The notes below the pieces were generated by a model that was not told where the DNA came from, ran no database searches, and was given only the letters and a program-made list of their open reading frames with translations. A DNA stretch of 64,000 nt from Arthrobacter sp. P2b. Its GTDB lineage: Bacteria > Actinomycetota > Actinomycetes > Actinomycetales > Micrococcaceae. Location: contig NZ_FVZL01000001.1 of the NCBI RefSeq assembly GCF_900168295.1, positions 248,001 to 312,000 on the forward strand, written 5' to 3'. Shown here one piece after another: positions 1 through 9,054 of the stretch. Position numbers and translations under genes: made by a program. How positions within the stretch are numbered: the stretch's first letter is position 1; each line of letters starts with the position of its first letter.

Positions 1-907
1 GCCTGAGGACTTGGTCCGGAACCTCACGGCGCTGCGGACTGTGGCAGATGAGGGCCTGATTGCCGGTTCCCATTTGGAGGGCCCCTTCCTCGCTTCGGGG
101 CAGTGCGGCGCGCACGATCCCGCGTTGCTGCTTGAACCGGATCCGCGCCTGGTGGCCGAACTGCTGGACGCGGCCGGCGTCTCCCTGGCCTCCATGACTC
201 TCGCGGCCGAACTTCCCGGGGCGTCCGGGCTGGCGGACCTCCTCGCAGCCCGCGGGATCATCCCCTCGCTGGGGCATACTGCCGCCGACAACAACGCTGC
301 CGCCGATTTCCTGCAGCATGTGGCCGCCGGGCTCGCCGGTCCGGCGAATCCTACGGGGCGGCTCCGCCCGACGGTCACCCATCTGTTCAACGCCATGCCC
401 AGCCTGCACCACCGTTCCCCCGGCCCGGTCTCGGCCAGCCTTAGTGCTGCCCGCGCCGGCAATGCCGTGGTGGAGCTGATTGCCGACGGTGTCCATCTTG
501 CTCCGGAGACGGTCAAGCTGGTGTTCGACCTGGTGGGCGCAGAAAACATCGCCCTGGTCACGGATTCCATGGCCGCTACCGGCCTGCAGGACGGACAGTA
601 CCGGCTGGGTTCGCTGGCCGTGACGGTGGACCAGGGCGTGGCCAGGGTGGACAGCACCGGTGCCATCGCCGGTGGAACCTCCACACTGCTGGATGTTGTC
701 CGCACCACCGTGGCTGCGGGAGTGCCGCTGCAGGATGCCGTGCTGGCGGCCAGCGGTGTTCCCGCCGAGGTCCTGGGACTGTCCTCGCAGGCAGGCGACC
801 TGCGCGCGGGAATGCCGGCCGACGTCGTCGTGGTTGATGCGGACCTGAACCTTGCCGGTGTGCTGCGGCGGGGCGAGTGGGTGACCGCGCTGGAACGGTC
901 CGGGTAG
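1..907 (+). CDS. nagA: N-acetylglucosamine-6-phosphate deacetylase, 5'-truncated by window edge
   Basis: The frame is open from the window edge, so about 90-100 N-terminal residues including the start lie outside. NagA removes the acetyl group from GlcNAc-6-phosphate to give glucosamine-6-phosphate in the cytoplasm, the first committed step of amino-sugar use. The visible amidohydrolase-fold motifs are, in order, HLEGPFL, GHTAAD, THLFNAMP, ADGVHL and VTDSMAATG; the Asp of the last is the expected catalytic residue and the His residues are metal and substrate ligands. The TAG stop is followed eight bases later by the end of a convergent Rieske gene, so no separate terminator fits. The family call is firm; the operon partners lie upstream and cannot be seen. 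Confidence 0.9.
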   Translation, partial: PEDLVRNLTALRTVADEGLIAGSHLEGPFLASGQCGAHDPALLLEPDPRLVAELLDAAGVSLASMTLAAELPGASGLADLLAARGIIPSLGHTAADNNAAADFLQHVAAGLAGPANPTGRLRPTVTHLFNAMPSLHHRSPGPVSASLSAARAGNAVVELIADGVHLAPETVKLVFDLVGAENIALVTDSMAATGLQDGQYRLGSLAVTVDQGVARVDSTGAIAGGTSTLLDVVRTTVAAGVPLQDAVLAASGVPAEVLGLSSQAGDLRAGMPADVVVVDADLNLAGVLRRGEWVTALERSG

Positions 908-914
908 ACGACAG

Positions 915-1811
915 CTAATCCGCGCCGGGCAGGCAGACCTCCACAAGCCCGTCGGTGATGCGGGTTTCGAAGCGCGGCTGGCGCGAGGTGGCCGGCCCGG
1001 CCTGCACCTCACCGGTCCGCAGCGAGAAGGTGCTCCGGTGCCAGGGGCAGACGACACAGGGTTCACCGCTACCACTGTCGGCCTCGGGTGCGCCCTGCTT
1101 GAGTTTGCCCTCGTGCAGCGGCCCGGAGAGGTGGCTGCAGACGTCGGAGAGTACGTTGACCGTGTCCCCCTCCCGGAAGACGAGCAGCGGCAATCCGGCA
1201 ACATCGCGCTTGTGGAGCGTTCCGTCGGGCAGTTCCTCAAGCGGCGCGAGGGGGTGCCAGCCGGACGGGAAGCGGTGCGGGATCTCCTCGCTGTGGTTCA
1301 CTCCAGCGGCCTGCCGGTAGGTGAGGTGGCCACCCAGGAAGCCGCTGGCGCTCACTGTGGCAAGCCCGAGATACGCCAGCACCTTCCCGCTGCCCTGGCT
1401 GCCGCGGGCGCGTTGCACCAGCGACGCAATGTAGAGGCTTGTTGCAGCGATGTTGGCGCCCGCGTGGACCAGTCCCACCCTCTGCTGCTGCGGGTGCAGT
1501 TGGGACCAGTCGGTAAATCCGGCCACGGCAGACGGTACAACGCTCACGGTCCCCACCCCGATCAACAGGGTGGCAGCTTTTTCATTGCCGGGAAGCGCGT
1601 CCAGGACTGCGGCCGAGATCCAGGCGCCGATGGGCACCTGGACGGCGAGCGGGTGAACGGGGTGGCCGATGGGCACTCCGTGGAGGATGTCCCGGGCCCA
1701 CCGCGGGCGGATCACCTTCTTCACGGCTTTCCGGACGCTCTTGGCCAGCGGATCAAGCCATTCGGCGTCTTCGAGTCGGGTAACAAGCTCAAGTGCAGGC
1801 AGTGGCTTCAT
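915..1811 (-). CDS. DUF2231 membrane domain fused to a Rieske [2Fe-2S] domain
   Basis: This 298-residue protein has two parts. Residues about 40-170 form a DUF2231-type membrane region with several hydrophobic helices, beginning after HGVPIGHPVHP. Residues about 180-295 form a Rieske ferredoxin-like domain, with the cluster ligands visible as CSHLSGPLHEG and CVVCPWHRSTF (CxH and CxxH). An electron-transfer role at the membrane is inferred; no partner oxygenase is encoded nearby. The ATG is preceded by AAGGGGA, a reasonable ribosome binding site. The gene stands alone, convergent with nagA and upstream of a separate ABM-domain gene on the same strand. Fusions of this kind are common in actinobacteria, but their substrate is unknown. 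Confidence 0.85.
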   Translation of the reverse strand: MKPLPALELVTRLEDAEWLDPLAKSVRKAVKKVIRPRWARDILHGVPIGHPVHPLAVQVPIGAWISAAVLDALPGNEKAATLLIGVGTVSVVPSAVAGFTDWSQLHPQQQRVGLVHAGANIAATSLYIASLVQRARGSQGSGKVLAYLGLATVSASGFLGGHLTYRQAAGVNHSEEIPHRFPSGWHPLAPLEELPDGTLHKRDVAGLPLLVFREGDTVNVLSDVCSHLSGPLHEGKLKQGAPEADSGSGEPCVVCPWHRSTFSLRTGEVQAGPATSRQPRFETRITDGLVEVCLPGAD

Positions 1812-1912
1812 GTGTGTCCCCTTACCCCGTTAACCGGTGTCCAGTCGTTGCCCGCGACCTTAGCCGCTGGCGCACGCGGGCAACAGGGCTGTTCCAAAGC
1901 CGGGAGCGGAGG

Positions 1913-2212
1913 TCAGCGGAGCGGCGATCCCAGCACCCTGAACTGGTTGCCGCCCATCTCACCGGACAGCAGGGGCATGGCCTCGGCGATCGCTGCCCGC
2001 ACGCTGTCCAGCTGCAGCGAAGCCCGATGCGCTTCCGGCGATTCCCACAGCTCGCACACAAAAACGGTGTCCGGCACATCGTCATTGATGCCCACTTCGT
2101 AGAGCAGGCAACCGGCTTCCTTCAGCCCGGGCATGGGCCGGAGCAGGATGGATACGACGGCGTCCCGCTGGCCGGGCTTGGTTCCGAGGCTTCCCACATT
2201 TGCAAAAGTCAT
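1913..2212 (-). CDS. antibiotic biosynthesis monooxygenase (ABM) domain protein
   Basis: This 99-residue protein fits a single ABM ferredoxin-like fold: a beta strand at the start, the LLYEVGINDD segment, VFVCELWESPEAHRAS, and a C-terminal helix. Family members act as small dimeric cofactor-free monooxygenases or haem-degrading enzymes, while many have no known substrate. I chose the ATG at 2212 (MTFANVGS) because it begins exactly at the domain; the frame stays open a further 56 codons upstream, but that stretch reads as low-quality sequence and runs into the glgX leader. There is no clear Shine-Dalgarno. A CAAACT hexamer lies six bases before the ATG, so a leaderless transcript is possible. 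It is divergent from glgX. Confidence 0.75.
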   Translation of the reverse strand: MTFANVGSLGTKPGQRDAVVSILLRPMPGLKEAGCLLYEVGINDDVPDTVFVCELWESPEAHRASLQLDSVRAAIAEAMPLLSGEMGGNQFRVLGSPLR

Positions 2213-2378
2213 ACGGACAGTTTGCAGGACGGGTACGACAGAACGCCCTTTGAACAGGACCTGCGTGGCAGGCTGCGCCGGCTCTATTGCCGTTCGCGCT
2301 TGGTTCAGTAGCCGCCCCTCCCAACAGATGTCGCACCCCTGTGGTTGGATGGTGTTCTCTTTGGGGATGGAGGCTGAC

Positions 2379-4565
2379 ATGGAAGTCTGGACGGGGAACC
2401 CCTATCCGTTGGGTGCGACGTACGACGGCAGCGGCACGAACTTCGCGTTGTTCAGCGAGGCCGCGACCGCTGTTCACCTCTGCCTGTTCGACGAGGACGG
2501 CACTGAACAGCGCATCCGGCTGGAAGCCGTGGATGGCTTCGTGTGGCACTGCTACCTTCCCCATGTCCTGCCGGGCCAGCTGTACGGCTACCGTGTGGAC
2601 GGCCCCTACAATCCGGCGGAGGGCCTCCGCTGCAACCCGAACAAACTGTTGATGGACCCCTATGCGAAGGCCATGAGCGGCGGCATTACGTGGGGCCAGC
2701 CCATGTTCTCCTACAACTTCGGCGATCCTTCGTCCTTCAACGCTGAAGACTCCGCATCCAGCACCATGCGGTCCGTGGTCATCAGCCCCTTCTTCGACTG
2801 GCAGCACGACCGCCCGCCGAAAATCCCCTACAACGACACTTTGATATATGAGGCACACGTCAAGGGCCTGACCATGACCCATCCGGAGGTGCCGGTAAAA
2901 GAACGGGGCACCTATGCGGGCATCGCGCACCCGGCGGTGATCGAGCACCTGCAGAAACTTGGCGTCACCGCCATCGAGCTGATGCCCGTTCACCAGTTCG
3001 TCCAGGACAGCGTGCTGCAGGACAAAGGCCTCAGCAACTACTGGGGCTACAACACCATCGGCTTCTTCGCCCCGCACGAAAGCTACAGTTCGAGCACCAG
3101 GCCGGGGCAGCAGGTGCAGGAGTTCAAGGCAATGGTCCGCTCCCTGCACGCCGCGGGCATCGAGGTGATCCTCGACGTCGTCTACAACCACACCGCCGAG
3201 GGGAACCACCTGGGTCCCACCCTGTCCTTCAAGGGCATCGACAACGAGGCGTATTACCGGCTGGTGGACCACGACAAGCAGCACTACCTGGACTACACGG
3301 GCACCGGCAACACCATCAATGTCCGGCACCCGCACGCCCTCCAGCTGCTGATGGACTCGCTGCGGTACTGGGTGCTGGAGATGCATGTGGACGGTTTCCG
3401 CTTTGACCTCGCCTCGGCACTGGCACGGGAGTTTTATGAGGTGGACCGGCTGTCGAGCTTCTTCGACCTGGTCCAGCAGGACCCCGTGGTGTCGCAGGTG
3501 AAGCTGATTGCCGAGCCCTGGGACGTCGGCCCGGGCGGCTACCAGGTGGGCAACTTCCCGCCGCTGTGGACGGAGTGGAACGGAAAGTACCGCGACGCCG
3601 TTCGCGACTTCTGGCGTGGCGCCCCCGCCACCCTGGGCGAGTTCGCGTCCCGGCTTGCCGGCTCCTCGGACCTCTACGAAAGTTCAGGCCGGCGGCCGGT
3701 GGCCTCCATCAACTTCGTCACTGCCCATGACGGCTTCACCCTGCGCGACCTGGTTTCCTACAACGCCAAGCACAACGAGGCCAACGGCGAAAACAACAAC
3801 GACGGCGAATCCCACAACCGTTCCTGGAACTGCGGCGCCGAAGGCCCCACCACGGACCAGGGCATCCTGGCGCTGCGGGCACGGCAGCAGCGCAACCTGC
3901 TGGCCACGCTCCTCCTCTCCCAGGGAGTGCCCATGGTGCTCCATGGTGACGAACTCGGCCGCACGCAGCAGGGAAACAACAACGCCTACTGCCAGGACTC
4001 ACCGCTGTCCTGGATCAACTGGGACACCGCGGACCAGCCGCTGACAGAGTTCCTCGCCGCCGTCACCACCCTCCGCAGGGAGCACCCAACCTTCCGCCGC
4101 AACAGGTTTTTCCAGGGCAGGCCCGTGCGGCGCAGCCTGGGGCAGCCCCTTCCGGACATCGTCTGGCTCAACACGGATGCGTCCGAGATGGTTCCCGAGG
4201 ACTGGGGCAACCCCCTCGCCAGGGCCCTCGGAGTGTTCTACAACGGTGAGGCAGTGGGCAAGGACCACCGAGGCCGGGTCATCCACGACCACAACTTCCT
4301 GCTCTTCTGTAATTCCGGCGACGACCCCGTGGACTTCACCCTGCCCAGTGCGGAGTACTCGCCCGCCTGGGAGCAACTGATCGATACCGCGGGTGAACAT
4401 GCGGACCAGGGCTTCCTCGAGGCCAACGGCACCGTGAAACTGGCCGGCAAGTCCCTCCTGGTCCTCCGGGCGTACGCCAAGCCACCGGAAAAACCGGACC
4501 ACTCCGTGGCGGCTTCCCTTGCCCTGCTGGCGGCACCGGAGACAGGAGGAGTGCGGACGTCCTGA
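2379..4565 (+). CDS. glgX: glycogen debranching enzyme GlgX
   Basis: This 728-residue GH13 enzyme hydrolyses alpha-1,6 branch points in glycogen that phosphorylase has trimmed, freeing short maltodextrins. The order is an N-terminal CBM48-like domain (about 5-110), the catalytic barrel, and a beta-sandwich tail. The four GH13 regions are clear: DVVYNHT, GFRFDLA with the nucleophile Asp, LIAEPWD with the acid/base Glu, and NFVTAHDGF. The start at 2379 (MEVWTGNPY) is preferred because GGAGG lies five bases upstream; an ATG 12 bases earlier overlaps that site. The last codon is three bases from the end of the convergent Lrp-type gene. No other glycogen genes are nearby. Confidence 0.95.
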   Translation: MEVWTGNPYPLGATYDGSGTNFALFSEAATAVHLCLFDEDGTEQRIRLEAVDGFVWHCYLPHVLPGQLYGYRVDGPYNPAEGLRCNPNKLLMDPYAKAMSGGITWGQPMFSYNFGDPSSFNAEDSASSTMRSVVISPFFDWQHDRPPKIPYNDTLIYEAHVKGLTMTHPEVPVKERGTYAGIAHPAVIEHLQKLGVTAIELMPVHQFVQDSVLQDKGLSNYWGYNTIGFFAPHESYSSSTRPGQQVQEFKAMVRSLHAAGIEVILDVVYNHTAEGNHLGPTLSFKGIDNEAYYRLVDHDKQHYLDYTGTGNTINVRHPHALQLLMDSLRYWVLEMHVDGFRFDLASALAREFYEVDRLSSFFDLVQQDPVVSQVKLIAEPWDVGPGGYQVGNFPPLWTEWNGKYRDAVRDFWRGAPATLGEFASRLAGSSDLYESSGRRPVASINFVTAHDGFTLRDLVSYNAKHNEANGENNNDGESHNRSWNCGAEGPTTDQGILALRARQQRNLLATLLLSQGVPMVLHGDELGRTQQGNNNAYCQDSPLSWINWDTADQPLTEFLAAVTTLRREHPTFRRNRFFQGRPVRRSLGQPLPDIVWLNTDASEMVPEDWGNPLARALGVFYNGEAVGKDHRGRVIHDHNFLLFCNSGDDPVDFTLPSAEYSPAWEQLIDTAGEHADQGFLEANGTVKLAGKSLLVLRAYAKPPEKPDHSVAASLALLAAPETGGVRTS

Positions 4566-4568
4566 GCG

Positions 4569-5597
4569 TCAGTCCGCGGCGTTGAGCGCGCCGGCCTGAA
4601 CCACGACGGCGCCACTGGCCGTCGTGTCTTCGTTCAGCATCCAGCCCACTCGCTTGACCGTCCGCAGCATCACCACGCTCTCCACCAGCTCCATGCCCGG
4701 GACCTTTTGCTGCAGGGCCAGTTCTGCCGTCATTACGTCTGCGAGGGACTGCAGCCACATAATGATCACGAAGTTGGTGGGCCCCGTGGTGGAGGCACTC
4801 AGCCGGACGTTGCTGATGGTGCGGATGGCAGCAGCCGCTTCCTCATGCCGGCCTGCGGGGACGTTGGCGAACCACTGGCACGTGACCGGGTAGGAAGAGT
4901 AGCCCTGGGCAATTTCGCACCGGAACAACAGAATTCCGCTGGCCAGCACCCGGTTGAGCTGCCGCTGCACCGTAGCCGGGTGCCGCCCCAAATCCCGCGC
5001 GATCTCGGCCGCGGTTGCCCTGCCGTCCCGGGCCAGGAACGGCAGCAGGTCCAGGTGGCTTTCGGGGAGTTGCCCCGCCACAGCCTGTTTTCCGTCCGAC
5101 GTGCCCGGCTGACCCAGCGTCCGCAGGGTCGCCAGCTGCGCCCGGCTCAAAATGTTGAGCCGCCACTCATCGGCGCTGGTGTGGAGCCGGGTGCACAGTG
5201 CCGTCTGGTACTTGGTGAGCCCTTCGATGGTTTTCAGCTGGGCAATCACCTTGCTGCTGAACTCCTCCAGCGACCTGGTGATCACGGTCAGCATGAGGTC
5301 CCGGTTGCTCGCCGCCTCTTCCACGGTGATGATCTCCGGGATGGCGGCCAGCTGGGCAGTGACGCTGTCCCGCAGGTTCATGTCGCAGTCCACGGCCACA
5401 AAGGCGAGCAGCATCTGTTGCGGATCACCCGCCAGATGCGCGGTCACCCAGGCCGCGCCGCCGGACTTCAGCCGTTCCCATCGTGCCGCCAGCGTGGTGG
5501 CATGGACGCCGAGGACCTTTGCGGCGTCGGCCCAGCCCAACCTCGGAGAGGTTTGCAGGACCTGGATCAGGGCCAGGTCTTCCTCGCTCAATTCCAC
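4569..5597 (-). CDS. Lrp/AsnC-family regulator with duplicated Lrp unit
   Basis: This 342-residue protein contains two Lrp-like units in tandem. Each has an HTH (about 5-50, DAAKVLGVHATTLAARWERL; and about 185-230, AAEIARDLGRHPATVQRQLN) followed by a RAM-type ligand-binding segment. Single-unit Lrp proteins are about 150 residues, so this is the doubled form common in actinobacteria. The start codon is GTG with an AGGAG/AGGAC purine stretch upstream. It is transcribed divergently from an M20 amidohydrolase and an MHS transporter across a 138-bp gap holding an inverted repeat. It therefore probably controls those two genes and itself in response to an amino acid or amide released by the hydrolase. 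Confidence 0.88.
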   Translation of the reverse strand: MELSEEDLALIQVLQTSPRLGWADAAKVLGVHATTLAARWERLKSGGAAWVTAHLAGDPQQMLLAFVAVDCDMNLRDSVTAQLAAIPEIITVEEAASNRDLMLTVITRSLEEFSSKVIAQLKTIEGLTKYQTALCTRLHTSADEWRLNILSRAQLATLRTLGQPGTSDGKQAVAGQLPESHLDLLPFLARDGRATAAEIARDLGRHPATVQRQLNRVLASGILLFRCEIAQGYSSYPVTCQWFANVPAGRHEEAAAAIRTISNVRLSASTTGPTNFVIIMWLQSLADVMTAELALQQKVPGMELVESVVMLRTVKRVGWMLNEDTTASGAVVVQAGALNAAD

Positions 5598-5672
5598 GCT
5601 TAGTCCTGCTCCTCTTCTGCACGAATCCTGTCTGCAGAATGCAGAGCCTGCATACTTTCTGCGCTTTCACGG

Positions 5673-5697
5673 ATTGTGAACCACACCACTTCACAAT
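5673..5697. promoter_or_regulatory. inverted repeat in the divergent Lrp/amidohydrolase promoter
   Basis: ATTGTGAA and TTCACAAT form perfect 8-bp arms around nine bases in the middle of the gap between the Lrp-type gene and the amidohydrolase. A second cluster of TGCAGA/TCTGC repeats lies just to the left (about 5630-5663). Both are plausible binding sites for the adjacent regulator; this is inferred from symmetry and position only. Confidence 0.5.
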
Positions 5698-5735
5698 AGT
5701 CCACAAGCCGGAAAGCCAATGCCAAGGAGTTATTC

Positions 5736-6968
5736 GTGACGATTACCGCCGACGCCCGCGACCTGCAGGACGACCTCATCCGCCTGCGCCACGACCTGCA
5801 CCGGCAGCCGGAAATCGGCCTGGAACTTCCCCGCACGCAGGAACGTGTCCTGCAGGCCTTGGACGGCCTGCCCTTCGAGATCACGCTGGGCAAGGAAACG
5901 ACGTCGGTCACCGCCGTCCTGCGCGGAGGCACCGGCTCAGCCGCGAATGGAAAAGGGAAGCAGCCGCCGGCGGTGCTCCTCCGTGCGGACATGGACGGCC
6001 TTCCGGTCCAGGAGAAGACCGGTGTTGACTACACGTCCAGGACCGACGGCGCCATGCACGCCTGCGGCCACGACCTGCACACGTCCATGCTCGCCGGAGC
6101 CGCCACCCTCCTGGCCGAGCAACGGCACCAGCTGGCGGGCGACGTCGTCCTGATGTTCCAGCCCGGCGAGGAAGGGTTCGACGGCGCCAGCTACATGCTC
6201 GGCGAAGGTGTCCTGGACGCAGCCGGAACCCGGGTCCAGGCTGCCTACGGCATGCACGTGTTCTCCTCGCTCGAGCCGCACGGCACCTTCTGCACCAAAC
6301 CGGGCGTTATGCTCAGCGCGTCTGACGGACTCGAGGTCACCATCCTCGGCGCCGGGGGCCACGGTTCCGCCCCGCATGCGGCCAAAGATCCGGTGACAGT
6401 CGCCGCCGAGATGGTGACGGCCCTGCAGGTGATGGTCACCCGGCAGTTCAACATGTTCGATCCCGTGGTCCTGTCCGTGGGCGTACTCCACGCCGGCACA
6501 AAGCGGAACGTCATCCCCGAATCGGCCCGCATCGAGGCCACCGTCCGGACCTTCTCCGAGTCCTCGCGGCTGAAAATGATGGAGGCGGTCCCGCGCCTGC
6601 TCAAGGGCATTGCGGCTGCGCACGGGGTTGAGGTCCACGTGGACTACCAGCAGGAGTACCCCCTCACCATCACGGATGAGGACGAAACGCACACGGCGGA
6701 GAAGGTCATCTCCACGCTTTTCGGTGAAAGCCGCCTCTCACGCTGGGCCACCCCACTCAGCGGTTCCGAGGACTTCTCCCGGGTGCTGGCCGAGGTCCCC
6801 GGCACGTTTGTGGGCCTCAGCGCCGTTGCTCCGGGCGGCGACCCTGCCACCTCCCCTTTCAACCATTCCCCCTACGCCACGTTCGACGACGGCGTGCTGG
6901 CTGACGGAGCCGCGCTCTACGCCCAGCTCGCCATCTCGCGGCTTGCCGCACTTTCAACAGCGTCGTAA
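5736..6968 (+). CDS. M20-family amidohydrolase (hippurate hydrolase/IAA-amino-acid hydrolase type)
   Basis: This 410-residue cytoplasmic zinc or manganese hydrolase cleaves an N-acyl amino acid or related amide. Metal-site and family motifs are visible: LRADMDGLPVQE, HACGHDLHTSML, FQPGEEG (catalytic Glu pair), GGHGSAPHAA in the lid/dimerisation domain, and SGSEDFS near the end. The start is GTG with AAGGAG upstream; this gives the usual family N-terminus. The next gene, 70 bases downstream on the same strand, is an MHS transporter, suggesting uptake and hydrolysis of one substrate. The divergent Lrp-type protein is the likely regulator. The exact substrate cannot be told from sequence. Confidence 0.9.
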   Translation: MTITADARDLQDDLIRLRHDLHRQPEIGLELPRTQERVLQALDGLPFEITLGKETTSVTAVLRGGTGSAANGKGKQPPAVLLRADMDGLPVQEKTGVDYTSRTDGAMHACGHDLHTSMLAGAATLLAEQRHQLAGDVVLMFQPGEEGFDGASYMLGEGVLDAAGTRVQAAYGMHVFSSLEPHGTFCTKPGVMLSASDGLEVTILGAGGHGSAPHAAKDPVTVAAEMVTALQVMVTRQFNMFDPVVLSVGVLHAGTKRNVIPESARIEATVRTFSESSRLKMMEAVPRLLKGIAAAHGVEVHVDYQQEYPLTITDEDETHTAEKVISTLFGESRLSRWATPLSGSEDFSRVLAEVPGTFVGLSAVAPGGDPATSPFNHSPYATFDDGVLADGAALYAQLAISRLAALSTAS

Positions 6969-7038
6969 CCACCGGCAGCAGCGCCGCTGCCCGGCATCCC
7001 CCTCGAAGCACCTTCGAACCGACCACCAGGAAGTCATC

Positions 7039-8328
7039 ATGTCCATCACAGCGCACAAGCAGCAGGCTGGACGCACGTCCACCGCGAAGACCATCGTCGG
7101 AACAGGCATCGGCAACGCCGTTGAATGGTACGACTGGGCCATCTACGCCACCTTCACGCCGTTCATCGCCAGCCAGCTCTTCAGCAAGGCGGACCCCGCG
7201 TCGGCCGTCCTGTCCACCCTGGCGATCTTCGCCGTCGGCTTCGTGGCACGGCCCTTCGGCGGCTTCCTCTTTGGCTGGATCGGCGACCGGGTGGGCCGCA
7301 AGACATCCATGACGCTCGCCGTCGGCCTGGCATCGCTGGGCAGCCTCATGATCGGCATCGCACCCACATTCGCCAGCGTCGGCGCCTGGGCCTCGCTCAT
7401 GCTGCTGGTGGCGCGGCTCGTCCAGGGCCTGGCGCACGGCGGTGAGCTGCCGTCATCCCAGACGTACCTTTCCGAGATGGCTCCGAAGGAGCACCGGGGA
7501 TTCTGGGCGACGCTGATCTACACCTCGGGAACCGTGGGGATCCTGTTCGGCACGCTGCTGGGCGCAGTGCTGAACATGGCGCTGACCACCGAGGCAATGA
7601 ACGAGTGGGGCTGGCGCATCCCGTTCCTGCTGGGCGCCGCGATGGGCCTCTACGCGCTGATCATGCGGTCGCGGCTGCATGAAACCGAGGCATTCGAGGG
7701 CGAAACCACCTCTCAGAAGCGGGCGCCCATCTGGCCGCAGATCGTCCGCCACCGCAAGCAGGCCCTGCAGGTCATCGGGCTGACGGTAGGCCTCACGGTC
7801 ATCTACTACATCTGGGGCGTGGTGGCACCCAGCTACGCCACCACCGCGCTGAAGATCGACCGCGGCGAAGCTCTGTGGGCCGGCGTAATCGCCAATGTCG
7901 TGTTCATCGCCGCGCTGCCGGTGTGGGGCAAGCTCTCAGACCGGATTGGACGCAAGAAGGTGCTGTGGTCCGGCGCGATCGGCTCCGCGGTGATGCACTT
8001 CCCCATGACCTGGCTCCTGAAGGACTCGGCCTGGCAGCTGGCCGTAGGCATGTCCGTCATGCTGGTCTTCATCGCCGCGAGCGCCGCTATTGTCCCGGCC
8101 GTCTACGCCGAGCTGTTCCCCACGTCCATCCGCACCGTCGGCGTCGGCGTGCCGTACTCCATCTGTGTGGCCGCTTTCGGCGGGACCGCCCCGTACCTGC
8201 AGCAGTGGCTGGGGACGACCCTGGGCGCGCCACAGGTGTTCAACGTGTACGCGGTGGTGCTGCTGGCCATCAGCGCAGCGTTTGTCTTCACCATCCCTGA
8301 GACGAAGGGCAAGGACCTTACGCACTAG
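7039..8328 (+). CDS. MFS transporter, metabolite:proton symporter (MHS) type
   Basis: This 429-residue integral membrane protein is predicted to have 12 helices. MHS-family marks include the opening segment GNAVEWYDWAIYATF, the loop motif GWIGDRVGRK between helices 2 and 3, and RLVQGLAHGGELPSS. MHS carriers import organic acids, betaines or similar solutes with protons. The ATG at 7039 is preceded by CAGGAAGT and gives the canonical N-terminus. It follows the amidohydrolase in the same direction and likely shares its transcript; the substrate is probably the amide or its product. It ends nine bases before a convergent hypothetical gene. Confidence 0.9.
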   Translation: MSITAHKQQAGRTSTAKTIVGTGIGNAVEWYDWAIYATFTPFIASQLFSKADPASAVLSTLAIFAVGFVARPFGGFLFGWIGDRVGRKTSMTLAVGLASLGSLMIGIAPTFASVGAWASLMLLVARLVQGLAHGGELPSSQTYLSEMAPKEHRGFWATLIYTSGTVGILFGTLLGAVLNMALTTEAMNEWGWRIPFLLGAAMGLYALIMRSRLHETEAFEGETTSQKRAPIWPQIVRHRKQALQVIGLTVGLTVIYYIWGVVAPSYATTALKIDRGEALWAGVIANVVFIAALPVWGKLSDRIGRKKVLWSGAIGSAVMHFPMTWLLKDSAWQLAVGMSVMLVFIAASAAIVPAVYAELFPTSIRTVGVGVPYSICVAAFGGTAPYLQQWLGTTLGAPQVFNVYAVVLLAISAAFVFTIPETKGKDLTH

Positions 8329-8337
8329 CTCCATCCC

Positions 8338-8727
8338 TCAGGCAGCGTCACCATTAGCTGCACACAGGAACGAGGCCAGAACCTTTGCCTCGGTGGGCGT
8401 CAGGAAGAGTTCAAAGGGCTTGACCTGGCCAGCGACTTCGAGGGTGAGCCTGAAGCCCTCGGACCCAACGCTGGGGCGGGCAAACCAGTTCTCCAGGATC
8501 TGCGGCATGTCCTGGCCTATCAGGATGGAGCACCCCTCCATGTCCCAAGGGGAGCCGGATTCGATCAGCGCCTGATGTTCACCACAAATATGGGCCCGGT
8601 GATGAGTGGCAGCCGGGTGGCTTCCCGCAGTGAAGGCGGAGCCGGGATTCGTACACCGAAGCACTGAACAAGTAACCATGCACCTGACGGTAGCGAGTGG
8701 AGATTGGGGGAATCCTGTGTGGTCCAC
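8338..8727 (-). CDS. small hypothetical protein with spaced Cys/His residues
   Basis: I do not recognise this family. The 129-residue reading from a GTG at 8727 has AAGGAA seven bases upstream; an ATG at 8679 would give 113 residues. The N-terminal half carries CSVLRC and, about 25 residues later, HHRAHICGEH, a spacing that could bind zinc. The second half is a compact alpha/beta-looking segment (GCSILIGQDMPQILENWF, then FELFLTPTEAKVLASFL). Codon use matches the neighbours, and it is convergent with the MHS transporter. No function is assigned. Confidence 0.55.
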   Translation of the reverse strand: MDHTGFPQSPLATVRCMVTCSVLRCTNPGSAFTAGSHPAATHHRAHICGEHQALIESGSPWDMEGCSILIGQDMPQILENWFARPSVGSEGFRLTLEVAGQVKPFELFLTPTEAKVLASFLCAANGDAA

Positions 8728-9054
8728 TTGGAATTTCCTTGGAGCCGAACGGCACGGCGCTTACTCCTGCTGCAACTGGAAAACCAGAGGGTTTTTCCCC
8801 CTAAAATGCGGGGTTTAAAAGGGTAGGCGTGGCCCTAGCGCAGCGCCAAAATCCGGGTGCAGGATTGAACGTACCGGATCACAAACACTCAGACGGATCC
8901 GACGTTAAGCCCCCCGCCTCGGACGGGGCCGCTGATTAAAAAAATGGGACGGGCAGGCTGCGGCCGCCACGCTGATCAACCACGAGCTTGTTCAGTCGCG
9001 TCGGCCTCAACCTGTCCAAAAATGGTGAATCGCATCCTTACAGGAGCACAAAAA
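8728..9054. other. divergent intergenic region without a supported gene
   Basis: These 327 bases separate two divergent small genes. They contain short G/C-run inverted repeats (around 8797-8813 and 8910-8928) and an A-rich tract at about 8937-8943, but no reading frame or RNA fold I can support. Promoters for both flanking genes must lie here. Confidence 0.5.
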
